Positions 50,712 to 60,163 are shown, numbered from the stretch's first letter. The stretch is 64,000 nt of DNA from Bacillota bacterium (GCA_023407175.1 JAEYMU010000004.1:62001-126000), one strand, 5' to 3'. The notes: generated from the sequence alone by a model not told the origin. Numbers and translations are program-made.

Positions 50712-51785
50712 TTAATCAATAATCGTATCGGTAATAAATAGTGTTAATTCTTTCGTTAAATCCCTCTCCAACCATTCACTAGGAGAATTTCCTTTCCTAT
50801 CCTTAATAATACGAATTACCGGTCTGGTCGGACACTGGGAATTCTGCCGCAGTACAATTCCCTCCTCCGCCTGGTTTGTAATAACAATCGTACCGGTAGG
50901 ATAGGCCGCAACCGAGCTGACAAAAACCTTAACCACGGAAAAATCAAACCGCACCCCGGCTTGGCTGACGATATAATCAATCGCATCATGTACCTTGAGC
51001 TTAGGTCTATAGTTTCCATAGACGCAGCTGTCAAATTCATCGCATACCGCAGCAATTCTGCTTCCAATTTTAATGCGCTCATTTTTCAGATGAAAAGGAT
51101 AACCCGAACCGTCCAGCCTCTCATGATGGCTTAATATAATATCCTTGGCAATCGGAGATAGCCATTTCATTTTTTCAACCAGTGAATATCCATATATTGT
51201 ATGCATGCGAATTTCCTTTTGCACATTTTCCATACCGTTCTCCATATCCTGATTTTGCTGTTGAGCTGCAATATAGGTAAATCCGATATCATGTAGGAGA
51301 CATCCGATGGCGATCTCTCTTATCTTTTCCTTGGAAATTTTCAACTTGAAAGCAAGAATAACAGATAATGCACAGACATTTAACGAATGGGAATAGGTGC
51401 TCTCACTCTTTTCCCGAATACTGGACAGATTATAGATAACCTTTGGATCCGACATAATCTCATGAATGATTTCATCAGCAATCTTTTTAATCTCCTCCAG
51501 CTCAGTCTCATTTTGATAGGAGTATTTCAACAGAATATCCCTTACGGCATCCTGACATTGTTCCTTAATCTGCAATTCCAGACTTGAGGTTAAATTAACC
51601 CCCTGTGCTATTTCATCTTCCACATATACATATTCAATTCCTAAATCCTTTAGCTTAGCGATATATTCCCTCTTCATCATGGAACCGGCTGTCATCAAAA
51701 CCATATTACCATTACTGCCGATAATATCCCTCGCCAGTAATTCATTTCCCACAATTTTATCTATCGAAATGATTCGCACCCTCAT
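50712..51785 (-). CDS. HD-GYP domain protein, predicted c-di-GMP phosphodiesterase
   Basis: A 357-aa soluble protein. The N-terminal 100 residues resemble the DUF3391-like segment found before HD-GYP domains. The HD-GYP core has HSLNVCALSV, LLHDIG (HD metal ligands) and HHERLDGSGYP (the GYP motif), followed by IAAVCDEFDS. The C-terminus (about 300-357) looks like an added small beta domain (GTIVITNQAEEGIVLRQN). HD-GYP enzymes hydrolyse c-di-GMP. A GTG one codon upstream and another GTG two codons downstream are also possible starts. With the receptor-GGDEF genes it completes a c-di-GMP theme in this window. Confidence 0.88.
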   Translation of the reverse strand: MRVRIISIDKIVGNELLARDIIGSNGNMVLMTAGSMMKREYIAKLKDLGIEYVYVEDEIAQGVNLTSSLELQIKEQCQDAVRDILLKYSYQNETELEEIKKIADEIIHEIMSDPKVIYNLSSIREKSESTYSHSLNVCALSVILAFKLKISKEKIREIAIGCLLHDIGFTYIAAQQQNQDMENGMENVQKEIRMHTIYGYSLVEKMKWLSPIAKDIILSHHERLDGSGYPFHLKNERIKIGSRIAAVCDEFDSCVYGNYRPKLKVHDAIDYIVSQAGVRFDFSVVKVFVSSVAAYPTGTIVITNQAEEGIVLRQNSQCPTRPVIRIIKDRKGNSPSEWLERDLTKELTLFITDTIID

Positions 51786-51978
51786 CACCTTCCAATTAAA
51801 TCATTCTGCGATATCAATATAGTATACTGTTTTTTTCTTTCCTACAATAGATTATATTAATCAATTCATACCATATATCAGCCATATTCACAATAAATTA
51901 CCATCGTTGACAGGATTTTTATGCATGATATACTATATTTTATCATACAACTAATATTATTGTATATATTTCATAGTT

Positions 51979-51996
51979 TTGATAATTTTTTAACAA
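51979..51996. promoter_or_regulatory. Rex-like operator 1, upstream of adhE -35
   Basis: TTGATAA-N4-TTAACAA matches the Rex consensus TTGTTAA-N4-TTAACAA with one mismatch. It lies about 20 bp before the -35 element. Confidence 0.65.
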
Positions 51997-52017
51997 ATTT
52001 TTTTCACTGGATGACTA

Positions 52018-52046
52018 TTTACAAAACATTTTTTTTCTGTTATATT
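52018..52046 (+). promoter_or_regulatory. adhE promoter
   Basis: TTTACA (52018-52023), a 17-bp spacer and TATATT (52041-52046). Transcription would start near 52053, between the two Rex-like sites. Confidence 0.65.
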
Positions 52047-52062
52047 CATCACATAAACAATG

Positions 52063-52078
52063 TGTTAATTTTTTAACA
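52063..52078. promoter_or_regulatory. Rex-like operator 2, in the adhE leader
   Basis: A perfect dyad TGTTAA-N4-TTAACA just downstream of the predicted transcription start; a position where bound Rex would block elongation or open complex. NADH releases Rex. Confidence 0.75.
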
Positions 52079-52099
52079 AACATAAAAGGAGGCTTTTCT

Positions 52100-54724
52100 A
52101 TGACAAAGACAATACAACAGCCCACACCCAAGGAGCATGTTGATGAGTTAGTAAAAAATGCTCTCGTGGCTTTAGATGAATTTTTAACCTTAGATCAGGA
52201 AACTGTAGATAATATTGTACATGAGATGGCTTTAGCCGGTCTGGCAAAGCAGCAATTACTTGCAAAAATGGCAGTAGAGGAAACTGGCAGAGGTATTTAT
52301 GAGGATAAGATAACAAAGAATATATTTGCAACCGAATATGTATGGCACTCCATCAAATACCAGAAGACAGTGGGAATTATCGAGGATAATGAGGAAGAGG
52401 ATTATATGATCGTGGCTGAACCGGTCGGTATTGTTGCCGGAGTAACACCTGTTACCAATCCTACCTCAACCACAATGTTCAAATGCTTGACCTGTATCAA
52501 AACAAGAAATCCAATTATCTTTGGCTTCCATCCAAGCTCGCAGCAATGCTCCAGAGAAGCTGCCAAGACTTTATATGAGGCAGCAGTAAATGCAGGTGCT
52601 CCAAAGAATTGTATCCAATGGATCGAATATCCCTCCATTGATGCAACAAGAGAATTAATGAACCATCCCAATGTATCCATGATTCTTGCAACCGGCGGTT
52701 CCGGAATGGTTAAGCAGGCATATTCCTGCGGAAAGCCCGCACTTGGCGTAGGTCCTGGTAATGTTCCTTGCTTTATTGAAAAAACCGCTAATTTAAAACG
52801 GGCAGTAAATGATCTCGTTTTATCGAAGTCCTTTGACAATGGTATGATTTGTGCTTCAGAGCAGGCAGCCATCATCGAGGCTCCCGTATATAATGAAGTA
52901 GTAGAGCTAATGAAGAAGGCCGGCTGTTATTTCGCAACCAAGGAAGAGATCAAGCTCCTTGAGCCCATTGTAATTAATACTGCAACCGGAGCTGTTAACC
53001 CTGCCATCGTAGGTCAGCCCCCGGCCAAGATTGCTGCCCTGGCCGGAATAACCATTCCCGCACAGACCAAAATATTATGTACTGAGCTTGAGGGTGTTGG
53101 ACCGGATTATCCGTTATCCAAAGAAAAATTATCTCCCGTACTTGCTGTATTAAAGGCAAAGGATGTAGAATCCGGCTTAGATCTCTGCGAAAAGATGATT
53201 GAGCTTGGCGGTTTGGGACACTCCTCTGTTATCCATTCCTCAGATAATGCAGTAATTAATGCTTTTTCCGCAAGAATGAGAACTGGACGTATTCTTGTTA
53301 ATACTCCCTCCACTCATGGAGCAATCGGTGATCTTTATAACACAAATATGCCTTCCCTTACCTTAGGCTGTGGTTCTTACGGTGGAAACTCCACAACCCA
53401 TAACGTATCCGCAGTTGATTTGGTTAATTATAAAAGAGTTGCAAAGAGGAGGGTTAATATGCAATGGTTTAAGGTACCCAGCAAAATATATTTTGAGTCC
53501 GGTTCTACCGCATATTTGGCTAAGATGCCGGGCATCACTAAGGCCTTTATCGTTACTGACCCGTCCATGACCCAGCTCGGCTATGTTAACAAGGTTCTAT
53601 ATCAATTAAGAAAGCGTCCTGACTATGTTCACTGCGAGATATTTGACCAGGTTGAGCCCGATCCCAGTCTTGATACTATCTTAAAGGGTGTAGAAGAAAT
53701 GAACAAATTCAAACCCGATGTTATCATTGCCCTCGGTGGCGGTTCTGCCATTGATGCAGCAAAGGGTATGTGGCTGTTTTTTGAGAATCCGGAAGCAGAT
53801 TTCAAGAATATGTCCTTAAAGTTTCTTGATATCCGTAAGCGTACCTATAAATTCCCTGAATTAGGAAAGAAGACCCAATTTGTGGCAATTCCTACTACCT
53901 CTGGAACAGGGTCTGAGGTAACCTCCTTCGCAGTTATATCCGACAAAAATGAAAATAAAAAATATCCTCTGGCTGATTATGAGTTAACTCCTGACGTTGC
54001 CATCATTGATCCTGATTTTGTAATGAGCGTTCCGAAAAAATCCACAGCATGGACCGGTATGGACGTATTAACCCACGCATTTGAAGCATATATCTCCATT
54101 CTTGCTTCTGACTATACTGATGCCCTTGCAATCCATGCAATTGATATGGTATTTAAATACCTGAAGGCTTCCTATGATGAAGGCAGCGCCAATCCGATTG
54201 CCCGTGAGAAGATGCATAATGCTTCCACCATTGCCGGTATGGCATTTACCAACGCCTTCCTGGGAATCAACCATTCTCTGGCCCATAAGCTCGGCGGCGA
54301 GTATCATGTACCTCACGGATGTGCCAATGCAATTCTTCTGCCCCATGTGATCCGTTACAACGGTGTTGATTGTCCGACAAAGTTTACCTCCTTCCCGAAA
54401 TATGAAAGCTATATCGTCGGAGATAAGATTTTTGAATTAATGAAGAAGCTGGGTAAAAATCCGAAAAACAATGCAGATGCAGTTGAAATGCTGGCAAAGG
54501 ATGTAGAAGAGATGAACAAGAATTTAGGAATTCCTGCAACGCTGAAGGAATACGGTCTCGATGAAAAGGATTTCCTGTCAAAGGTTTCTACACTTGCGGA
54601 TCTTGCCTTCGGTGATCAGTGTACCACTGCAAATCCAAGACTTCCTCTGGTATCCGAATTAGAAGATCTCTATCTTCTGGCTTACTATGGAAAAGGAAAT
54701 ATTCCAAAGAAAACGACAAAGTAA
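52100..54724 (+). CDS. adhE: Bifunctional acetaldehyde-CoA / alcohol dehydrogenase
   Basis: An 874-aa fusion enzyme. N-terminal CoA-acylating aldehyde dehydrogenase (about 1-440) with catalytic Cys251 in NGMICASEQ; C-terminal iron-dependent alcohol dehydrogenase (about 455-870) with GGGSAIDAAK, and iron-ligand His in NHSLAHKLGG and HVPHG. It reduces acetyl-CoA to ethanol with two NADH, as in fermenting Clostridia, and forms spirosomes in other bacteria. AAAGGAGG precedes the ATG. Two Rex-like sites frame the promoter, so expression should rise with NADH. It ends at a bidirectional terminator. Confidence 0.98.
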   Translation: MTKTIQQPTPKEHVDELVKNALVALDEFLTLDQETVDNIVHEMALAGLAKQQLLAKMAVEETGRGIYEDKITKNIFATEYVWHSIKYQKTVGIIEDNEEEDYMIVAEPVGIVAGVTPVTNPTSTTMFKCLTCIKTRNPIIFGFHPSSQQCSREAAKTLYEAAVNAGAPKNCIQWIEYPSIDATRELMNHPNVSMILATGGSGMVKQAYSCGKPALGVGPGNVPCFIEKTANLKRAVNDLVLSKSFDNGMICASEQAAIIEAPVYNEVVELMKKAGCYFATKEEIKLLEPIVINTATGAVNPAIVGQPPAKIAALAGITIPAQTKILCTELEGVGPDYPLSKEKLSPVLAVLKAKDVESGLDLCEKMIELGGLGHSSVIHSSDNAVINAFSARMRTGRILVNTPSTHGAIGDLYNTNMPSLTLGCGSYGGNSTTHNVSAVDLVNYKRVAKRRVNMQWFKVPSKIYFESGSTAYLAKMPGITKAFIVTDPSMTQLGYVNKVLYQLRKRPDYVHCEIFDQVEPDPSLDTILKGVEEMNKFKPDVIIALGGGSAIDAAKGMWLFFENPEADFKNMSLKFLDIRKRTYKFPELGKKTQFVAIPTTSGTGSEVTSFAVISDKNENKKYPLADYELTPDVAIIDPDFVMSVPKKSTAWTGMDVLTHAFEAYISILASDYTDALAIHAIDMVFKYLKASYDEGSANPIAREKMHNASTIAGMAFTNAFLGINHSLAHKLGGEYHVPHGCANAILLPHVIRYNGVDCPTKFTSFPKYESYIVGDKIFELMKKLGKNPKNNADAVEMLAKDVEEMNKNLGIPATLKEYGLDEKDFLSKVSTLADLAFGDQCTTANPRLPLVSELEDLYLLAYYGKGNIPKKTTK

Positions 54725-54754
54725 TGAAATGATATACCAAGAATAAAGATTATA

Positions 54755-54798
54755 AAAAGAATCAGATGGAGCTATTAAAATTTCCATCTGATTCTTTT
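54755..54798. terminator. Bidirectional terminator between adhE and DUF4446 genes
   Basis: A 16-bp perfect stem (54755-54770 / 54783-54798) with T-tracts on both strands serves two convergent genes. Confidence 0.9.
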
Positions 54799-54865
54799 AT
54801 TTATTACTATATCGTTTCGCTTCTTAACCCTTACTTTAAACTGGAGCTGCTGCTTAGCTCTTTCC

Positions 54866-55378
54866 TTATCCCATATAATTATTGCTGTTGAGTGCCTGAT
54901 TTAAGGCCATTCTCTCGTCCTCGGAAAGCTCCAGGAAGGATTCCCCCTTAATGATCTCTTTCAAATATGTATAGCAGCCTTCTCTACTGCTATGTACTGA
55001 ATTTAGAAGAATACCATTATTATTTTTATCCAGTAATGCAAGAACAAAGCTTAACTTTCCTCCCATTTCACGGAAAGCATCATATTTAACCACTCCAACC
55101 TTTTGATAAGTGATCAGAAGATTTTCCTTTACCTTGTCCAGCTCGTTACTCAGTTGTTTTGAATCAGACTTAAGCTTATCAATATCTGAAAAACGGGATA
55201 ATATCTGCCCTTCCAAATTCTCACCTGTTGCTCCTGTCATGAATTTTACATAATTTTTATTTAATTTTTTTTGTTTAACAGCCAAAATAATAAGAAATAT
55301 CAATAGAAAAATTGAAAATGCTGTTAAGCCAATGCATATATAGGATAAATTATTATTTATAATATCAATAAAATTCAT
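54866..55378 (-). CDS. DUF4446 family membrane-anchored protein
   Basis: A 170-aa protein: one N-terminal membrane helix (about 13-35), a coiled-coil stretch (about 60-90) and the DUF4446 core KVGVVKYDAFREMGGKLSFVLALLD (about 92-116) with NGILLNSVHSREGCYTY-like continuation. Its gene typically lies next to parB in Clostridia, as here, 41 nt downstream. Function unknown; a link to chromosome or cell-cycle organisation is suggested only by position. GGAGG precedes the ATG. Confidence 0.88.
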   Translation of the reverse strand: MNFIDIINNNLSYICIGLTAFSIFLLIFLIILAVKQKKLNKNYVKFMTGATGENLEGQILSRFSDIDKLKSDSKQLSNELDKVKENLLITYQKVGVVKYDAFREMGGKLSFVLALLDKNNNGILLNSVHSSREGCYTYLKEIIKGESFLELSEDERMALNQALNSNNYMG

Positions 55379-55419
55379 TTCTTTTCCTCCATCTTGTACC
55401 TGCTCTGTTTATCGTATTC

Positions 55420-56298
55420 TTATCGAATCGTTTCAAATAAGTCTATGATACGTTCCAGTTCTTCATTTGAATAATACTCAATTTCTATTGAGCCCTTATG
55501 GTTTTTCTTGTTGTGAATCGATACCTTTGTACCGATGATATTTCTCATTTTATCCTCTAAATCTCGATATATGACTTCCTCTTCTTTGGTAGCGGCCGAT
55601 TCCTTCTGGGGCTTTTCCTCCAGGACCTTCTTTACCAGCTTCTCTGTCTCCCGTACGTTTAGTTTCTCATCAAAAATCTTACAGGCCAAATTATATTGGC
55701 TATTCTTGTTTTCTATTGCAAGCAAAGCTCTAGCATGTCCGCTTGAAATCATATCATCGATCAACATTTGCTGCACTCTTTCATCCAGCTTCAATAGCCG
55801 CATGGAATTTGTAACTGCAGCTCTGCTCTTTGATACTCTCTCCGCCACCTCATCCTGTTTTAATTGAAATTCCTGAATTAATCGTTGATAGGTTTGAGCT
55901 TCTTCAATCGGATTTAAATCCTCCCGCTGTATGTTCTCGATTAATGCTATTTCGACTGCTTCCTGGGGACTATAATCCTTAATGATTGCAGGTATTTCCT
56001 TTAAGCCGGCAATCCTGGCTGCTCTCCATCTTCTCTCCCCTGCAATAATCTCATAATGCTTGTCTTTCTTCTGCACAATCAAGGGTTGTATCACACCATA
56101 TTGTTTAATTGAATCTGCCAGCTCCTGTAAAGCATCTTCATCAAACCTTTTTCTTGGCTGTGATTTATTTGGTTCTATATTACTGATTCGAATTAATGTT
56201 TCACGTGAAACATTTTCGGATGCATCTGCTGTATGATTTATTATCTGCTCCGGTATCATAATATCAAGGCCCTTTCCCAGACCCTTTTTTACAGCCAT
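55420..56298 (-). CDS. parB: Chromosome-partitioning protein ParB (Spo0J)
   Basis: A 292-aa CTPase/DNA clamp: N-terminal ParB domain with the CTP/arginine motif GERRWRAARIAG (about 87-98) and IENIQREDLNP, a central helix-turn-helix (KQDEVAERVSKSRAAVTNSMRLL, about 152-174) that reads parS, and a C-terminal dimer domain. It loads at parS and recruits condensin, and works with ParA in origin segregation. A parS site lies inside its own N-terminal coding region (56197-56212). It is 24 nt after parA; GGAGGAG precedes the ATG. Confidence 0.96.
   Translation of the reverse strand: MAVKKGLGKGLDIMIPEQIINHTADASENVSRETLIRISNIEPNKSQPRKRFDEDALQELADSIKQYGVIQPLIVQKKDKHYEIIAGERRWRAARIAGLKEIPAIIKDYSPQEAVEIALIENIQREDLNPIEEAQTYQRLIQEFQLKQDEVAERVSKSRAAVTNSMRLLKLDERVQQMLIDDMISSGHARALLAIENKNSQYNLACKIFDEKLNVRETEKLVKKVLEEKPQKESAATKEEEVIYRDLEDKMRNIIGTKVSIHNKKNHKGSIEIEYYSNEELERIIDLFETIR
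56197..56212. promoter_or_regulatory. parS site inside parB
   Basis: An exact TGTTTCACGTGAAACA palindrome, encoding the NVSRET residues of ParB. It marks the origin-proximal ParB nucleation region. Confidence 0.97.
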
Positions 56299-56322
56299 AT
56301 TGCAACTCCTCCATATTGTCTT

Positions 56323-57141
56323 TTATTTTTTTTTACGGTATTTTATTTCACTGATTTCATTCTTTGCATATTCTTCTGATGCTTCCTTTTCAATTACTTC
56401 CAAAGCAAGCTGTCGATAGCCATCAGCTCCGGCCGATTTAGGATCATATAGATTAATCGGCAGTCCATGGCTTGGTGCTTCCGCCAATCGTACATTTCTT
56501 GGTATAATTGTTTTATAGATATTTTGCTTTAAATTATTTTTAACATTTTCCACTACCTGTAAAGATAGATTTGTTCTTGCGTCAAACATCGTAAATACAA
56601 CACCCTCTATTTCCAGTCTGGGATTGAGTCTTTGCTTTACAAGATTTATGGTATGGATCAATTGGGTTAACCCCTCCAGAGCATAAAATTCACACTGAAT
56701 TGGTACAAGTACCGTATCAGCAGTTGTCATTGCATTCACAGTTAATGTATTTAAGGAAGGGGGACAATCAATGATTATAAAATCATATTCATCCTTTATT
56801 CGGTCAATCTCCCTTTTTAATATGTACTCTCTTTCTTCTACGCCAATTAATTCAATTTCAGCTCCCGCAAGATTTACATTTGAAGGAAGTATATCTAAAT
56901 TTTTAATCGGTGTTTTAATTCTGCATTCCTCCAGGGTACATTCGCCGATTACCATCTGATAGATTGAATTTTTTATTTTCCCTTTATCTATTCCCAGACC
57001 GCTTGACGTATTTCCCTGCGGATCTATATCAACTGCTAAAACCTTTCTGTTCTTCTCAGCCAAGCATGCTGATAAATTAATGGCCGTAGTAGTTTTCCCT
57101 ACTCCGCCTTTTTGATTTGCAATTGCGATTACTCTGGCCAT
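56323..57141 (-). CDS. parA: Chromosome-partitioning ATPase ParA (Soj)
   Basis: A 272-aa deviant Walker A ATPase: KGGVGKTT (about 10-17), switch DIDPQGN (about 38-44) and Walker B IIIDCPPSL (about 122-130). It forms ATP-dependent DNA-bound dimers that move ParB-parS complexes and influence replication initiation. GGAGG precedes the ATG. It is the first gene of the parAB-DUF4446 group. The 460-nt gap upstream (57142-57602) contains AT-rich sequence, several hairpins, a bidirectional terminator and a second parS site. Confidence 0.96.
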   Translation of the reverse strand: MARVIAIANQKGGVGKTTTAINLSACLAEKNRKVLAVDIDPQGNTSSGLGIDKGKIKNSIYQMVIGECTLEECRIKTPIKNLDILPSNVNLAGAEIELIGVEEREYILKREIDRIKDEYDFIIIDCPPSLNTLTVNAMTTADTVLVPIQCEFYALEGLTQLIHTINLVKQRLNPRLEIEGVVFTMFDARTNLSLQVVENVKNNLKQNIYKTIIPRNVRLAEAPSHGLPINLYDPKSAGADGYRQLALEVIEKEASEEYAKNEISEIKYRKKK

Positions 57142-57485
57142 GCTTCCCCTTCCTCCGATTTATCATCATTTGAATTTACACGTTTACTATTATAGCATTA
57201 ATCTATTTTGATATCCATAGTATAATTTATTTTATATAGGATTTTTTATTAATTTTAAAAGCAAACCTGTTCTATCTTACTAACATATATATATGCGTCT
57301 ATCTATAGCAATACTCCTTCTGGTCAAATAATTTTTATTCAATAAAAATCAGATGCCCTACCCGTTTCATATAAACCTTTTTATTAAGAACAAAATTTGC
57401 TTTGCGGAGAAGCTCTCGCTTTACAAAATACAATTTTCAATAAAGAACAAATAGTTTGCCTTGGCAAAGCTGACATACAACCTAA

Positions 57486-57564
57486 CGCGCGAGTGCGCAT
57501 CCTGCACGGAGTGCTTTTTTTGTATCATAGAAATTTCGGAGGAATTTCCTTTGATACAAAAAAA
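57486..57564. terminator. Cluster of hairpins ending in a T7/A7-flanked stem
   Basis: Small stems GCGC-N4-GCGC (57486-57497) and GCAC-N3-GTGC (57504-57514) precede a larger stem TTTTTTTGTATCA / TGATACAAAAAAA (57515-57527 / 57552-57564) with an inner GAAATT/AATTTC pairing. The T and A runs make it usable on both strands. The upstream part of the gap (57142-57485) shows nothing further I can assign. Confidence 0.6.
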
Positions 57565-57591
57565 TAGAATGTTTCACGTGAAACATTCTAT
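57564..57591 (-). terminator. 28-bp perfect palindrome: parS core and terminator of the two-component operon
   Basis: ATAGAA-[parS 57570-57585]-TTCTAT is a perfect 28-nt palindrome starting 12 nt after the regulator stop codon. On the minus strand it is followed by TTTTTTT, giving a textbook intrinsic terminator whose stem is the parS site. Confidence 0.85.
57570..57585. promoter_or_regulatory. parS site in the parA / two-component intergenic region
   Basis: An exact TGTTTCACGTGAAACA, the second copy in the window, about 1.37 kb from the one inside parB. Confidence 0.97.
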
Positions 57592-57602
57592 CCCATATTT
57601 TT

Positions 57603-58256
57603 TTAATACAAGTTTACAAAATTATTTTTGATTGCATAGACAGCAGCTTGTGTACGATCAGAGACATTGATTTTCTTAAATATATTTGATACATGATTCT
57701 TTACTGTCTTTTCACTGATATCCAAAGTATAGGCTATCTCTTTATTGAATAATCCTTCTGCAATCAGCTTCAATACCTCTATTTCTCTTTTGGTCAGCGA
57801 CTCATCAATACTATCCAAATAACTGTTTTTTTCATCCATTCTTATTTTTAATAAAGGTGCCAATTCCGGCTGAATAAAGGTTTCACCCTTATAAACAGAA
57901 AATATCGCTTTTTTCAATACAGTTGAATCTGAGTCCTTCAATACATATCCGTTCACACCAATTTCTACAGCTCGCATTAAATATTCTACCTCATTATGTA
58001 TGGTAAGAATTAATACCTTTACTTTAATCTTTTTATCTCTTATTTGCTGAAGAACCTGTAATCCATTTAAGTTTGGCATATTAATATCAAGCAGTAGAAC
58101 ATCTGTTCTCTTTTCATCCAGTAATTCCAAGCATTGTTTTCCATTATTTGCTTCTGCTATTACAACGATATCGCCGTCTAATTCTAATAGCTGCTTTATT
58201 CCCTCCCTTACCATGGAATGGTCATCAGCTATCATTATATTGATTGGCTTATTCAT
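57603..58256 (-). CDS. NarL/DegU-type response regulator
   Basis: A 217-aa regulator: receiver with ADDHSMVREG and phospho-Asp in LLLDINMPN (about D56), and a LuxR-type helix-turn-helix (SLTKREIEVLKLIAEGLFNKEIAYTLDISEKTVKNHVSNIFKK, about 150-195). The start overlaps the kinase stop by 4 nt (ATGA). Transcription would end at the parS-containing hairpin 12 nt after the stop. Targets are unknown; DegU-type regulators control exoenzymes, motility or competence. Confidence 0.93.
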   Translation of the reverse strand: MNKPINIMIADDHSMVREGIKQLLELDGDIVVIAEANNGKQCLELLDEKRTDVLLLDINMPNLNGLQVLQQIRDKKIKVKVLILTIHNEVEYLMRAVEIGVNGYVLKDSDSTVLKKAIFSVYKGETFIQPELAPLLKIRMDEKNSYLDSIDESLTKREIEVLKLIAEGLFNKEIAYTLDISEKTVKNHVSNIFKKINVSDRTQAAVYAIKNNFVNLY

Positions 58257-59347
58257 TTTTCTCCTCCCTCGTAAATTGCTAATGGTACTGTCATTGATAC
58301 TGTCGTTCCTTTACCTATTACAGATTTTATGTCCAACGTTCCCGATAATAAAGTAATTCTTTCCTTCATAATCGATAGGCCAAAACTAGAAGACTGTTCC
58401 GGTACATCCAAACCCTCGATGTTAAAACCCATTCCATTATCAGATATGACCACATTAATGATACTGTCCTGATAGTTAATATCAATATTAATAGAGGATG
58501 CTTTTGCATGCTTTATTATATTATTGCAGGCCTCTTGTATGATTCGAAAAATAGTTAATTTGATAACAGATAGAATTTCCTTCGGTTCCTCGTTAGAGGT
58601 TACTTTTACCTGAATGTTATTTAAGTTAATAATTCTATTTGCATATCGTTGGATCGTTATTGTCAATCCCAAATCATCCAGAGTCATTGGTTTCAGATTA
58701 TAAATGATACCTCTCATATCATTTATAATCATTTTTAAGGTGCTTGACATGGAGCTTAACTCCAGCTTTGCTCGTATCATATCGATATCTAATAATTTAA
58801 TGCACAACTCCGATTTATGTACCAAACTTGTCAAATTTTGTACCGTTGTATCATGAAGATCTCTTGCAATCCTTTGACGTTCAATTTCCTGAGCTTCGAG
58901 TATTCCTAAGCCTTTATCTGTTAGTTTTGTTTTGTTCTCTAATCCCTTCTCTGATTCACCTTTCTCCTTTTTTTTATTTGAAATATCTAAATATTTCGCT
59001 GCTGTTTTTAATCCGTTAATTTTGCAAATTAACATGTTTTGCTTATTTTCAAGCTCTGATATTTTCTGCTTGATTTGCTCATTTTCTGCAATAATATTTT
59101 TTGAATTATAGCCCTGACTATGTATTGGATAAAACAGCTCTTGGTTCCTATCATTTGTACGGTTATTTTCTTCTAATCTTTGCTCATTTTCCTTAAGATT
59201 CATAGATTGGGTCTTTAGCTGTACTTTCACAGAGTATAATTGTTCTTCAAAATCTACAGCTAAATCTCTTAATAATATACATGCGGTCTTTCTCTCTTCC
59301 ACATTCTCCTCAGAATCATTTTCCACATATAAATTGTTGTCATACAT
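58253..59347 (-). CDS. Soluble HisKA_3 sensor histidine kinase, DegS-like
   Basis: A 364-aa cytosolic kinase without membrane helices. A long coiled coil (about 15-150) is followed by HisKA_3 with ERQRIARDLHDTTVQNL (phospho-His in DLHD), and a HATPase domain with EACNNIIKHAKAS (N box) and DNGMGFN and SSFGLSIMKERI (G boxes). Architecture matches DegS, which senses cytosolic or flagellar cues. The frame runs 15 codons upstream, but the purine-rich GGGCGAAAGAA before the ATG at 59347 is the better start. Paired with the regulator at 57603. Confidence 0.9.
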   Translation of the reverse strand: MYDNNLYVENDSEENVEERKTACILLRDLAVDFEEQLYSVKVQLKTQSMNLKENEQRLEENNRTNDRNQELFYPIHSQGYNSKNIIAENEQIKQKISELENKQNMLICKINGLKTAAKYLDISNKKKEKGESEKGLENKTKLTDKGLGILEAQEIERQRIARDLHDTTVQNLTSLVHKSELCIKLLDIDMIRAKLELSSMSSTLKMIINDMRGIIYNLKPMTLDDLGLTITIQRYANRIINLNNIQVKVTSNEEPKEILSVIKLTIFRIIQEACNNIIKHAKASSINIDINYQDSIINVVISDNGMGFNIEGLDVPEQSSSFGLSIMKERITLLSGTLDIKSVIGKGTTVSMTVPLAIYEGGEK

Positions 59348-59654
59348 AATTCTTTCGCCCTTTCTATGTTCAGACAGCAATAACCACAGCAAAATTATTA
59401 AATATCTATTATATCATATAACAAAATTCGATTTTTTTAAAGCATTTTTTGCATAAATATAAGGTTATATAGCTTTTTATGGAGAATATATCCCTTGTGA
59501 ATTTTAATAAAATACAACTTTTTCTGCTTTTTTCTCTTTTTCATTCATCAATATTTATTCGAAAATTTTATTAAAAATTTAACATAGGAAGCCTTTTCCA
59601 ATAGAAAGCTCCCCATTACTCCTTCTTATATTATCTTCCTATTTCATATTGCTT

Positions 59655-60131
59655 CTATTTCCTGCAACAGGTTATTACATCATTTGCTGTAATCATCATA
59701 ATTCTTTTGCTTCCTACTCCGGAATCCTCTGCCATCTCTCCATATTGAAAACCTATTTTCCTGAAAAATTCTGCCGTCTTCGATGTCACCTCTACCCTTA
59801 CTTCTCTGATTCCTGCTGTAAAGGCTTTGTTTATCAGCATTCTTACCGCAAAATCTCCATATTCCTTATTTCTGTATTCCTTTAAAACAGCTATTTTACT
59901 TATGCTGCAGCTGTTACCCTCAAGAGTTATTCTTCCGGTGGCGACAACTTTTTCTTTAGAAGGATTTACCCCCTTCTCCTGCTCATACACCAGTACATGA
60001 ATTGCCTCTGAGTCAAGTCCATCCCTCTCATATTCCCTTGGATATCCCAGCTCATCTACAAATACCTCCCGGCGAATTTCATAAACTTCCTTCAAGTCAT
60101 CTCCATAAGATAATAATTTACCTTGAATCAT
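59655..60131 (-). CDS. GNAT family N-acetyltransferase
   Basis: A 158-aa single-domain GNAT: REVFVDELGYP at about 22-32, acetyl-CoA pyrophosphate loop in ISKIAVLKEYRNKEYGDFAV (about 77-96) and the late strand with FFRKIGFQYGE (about 122-132). The pattern resembles ElaA/YjcF-like acetyltransferases. The substrate is unknown. GGA precedes the ATG. It is 33 nt after rsmG and likely co-transcribed with it. The 250-nt region upstream of the next gene (59393-59654) is AT-rich and featureless. Confidence 0.85.
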   Translation of the reverse strand: MIQGKLLSYGDDLKEVYEIRREVFVDELGYPREYERDGLDSEAIHVLVYEQEKGVNPSKEKVVATGRITLEGNSCSISKIAVLKEYRNKEYGDFAVRMLINKAFTAGIREVRVEVTSKTAEFFRKIGFQYGEMAEDSGVGSKRIMMITANDVITCCRK

Positions 60132-60163
60132 AGTTTTTTCCTTTACTTAATTGATTTCCTGGT

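Noticed and set aside
57360..57485. Segment with TTCAATAAAGA and a GTTTGCC/GGCAAA stem, resembling the intergenic repeat
   Set aside because: Only the link and a weak stem are similar; the first stem is missing, so I do not count it as a copy.
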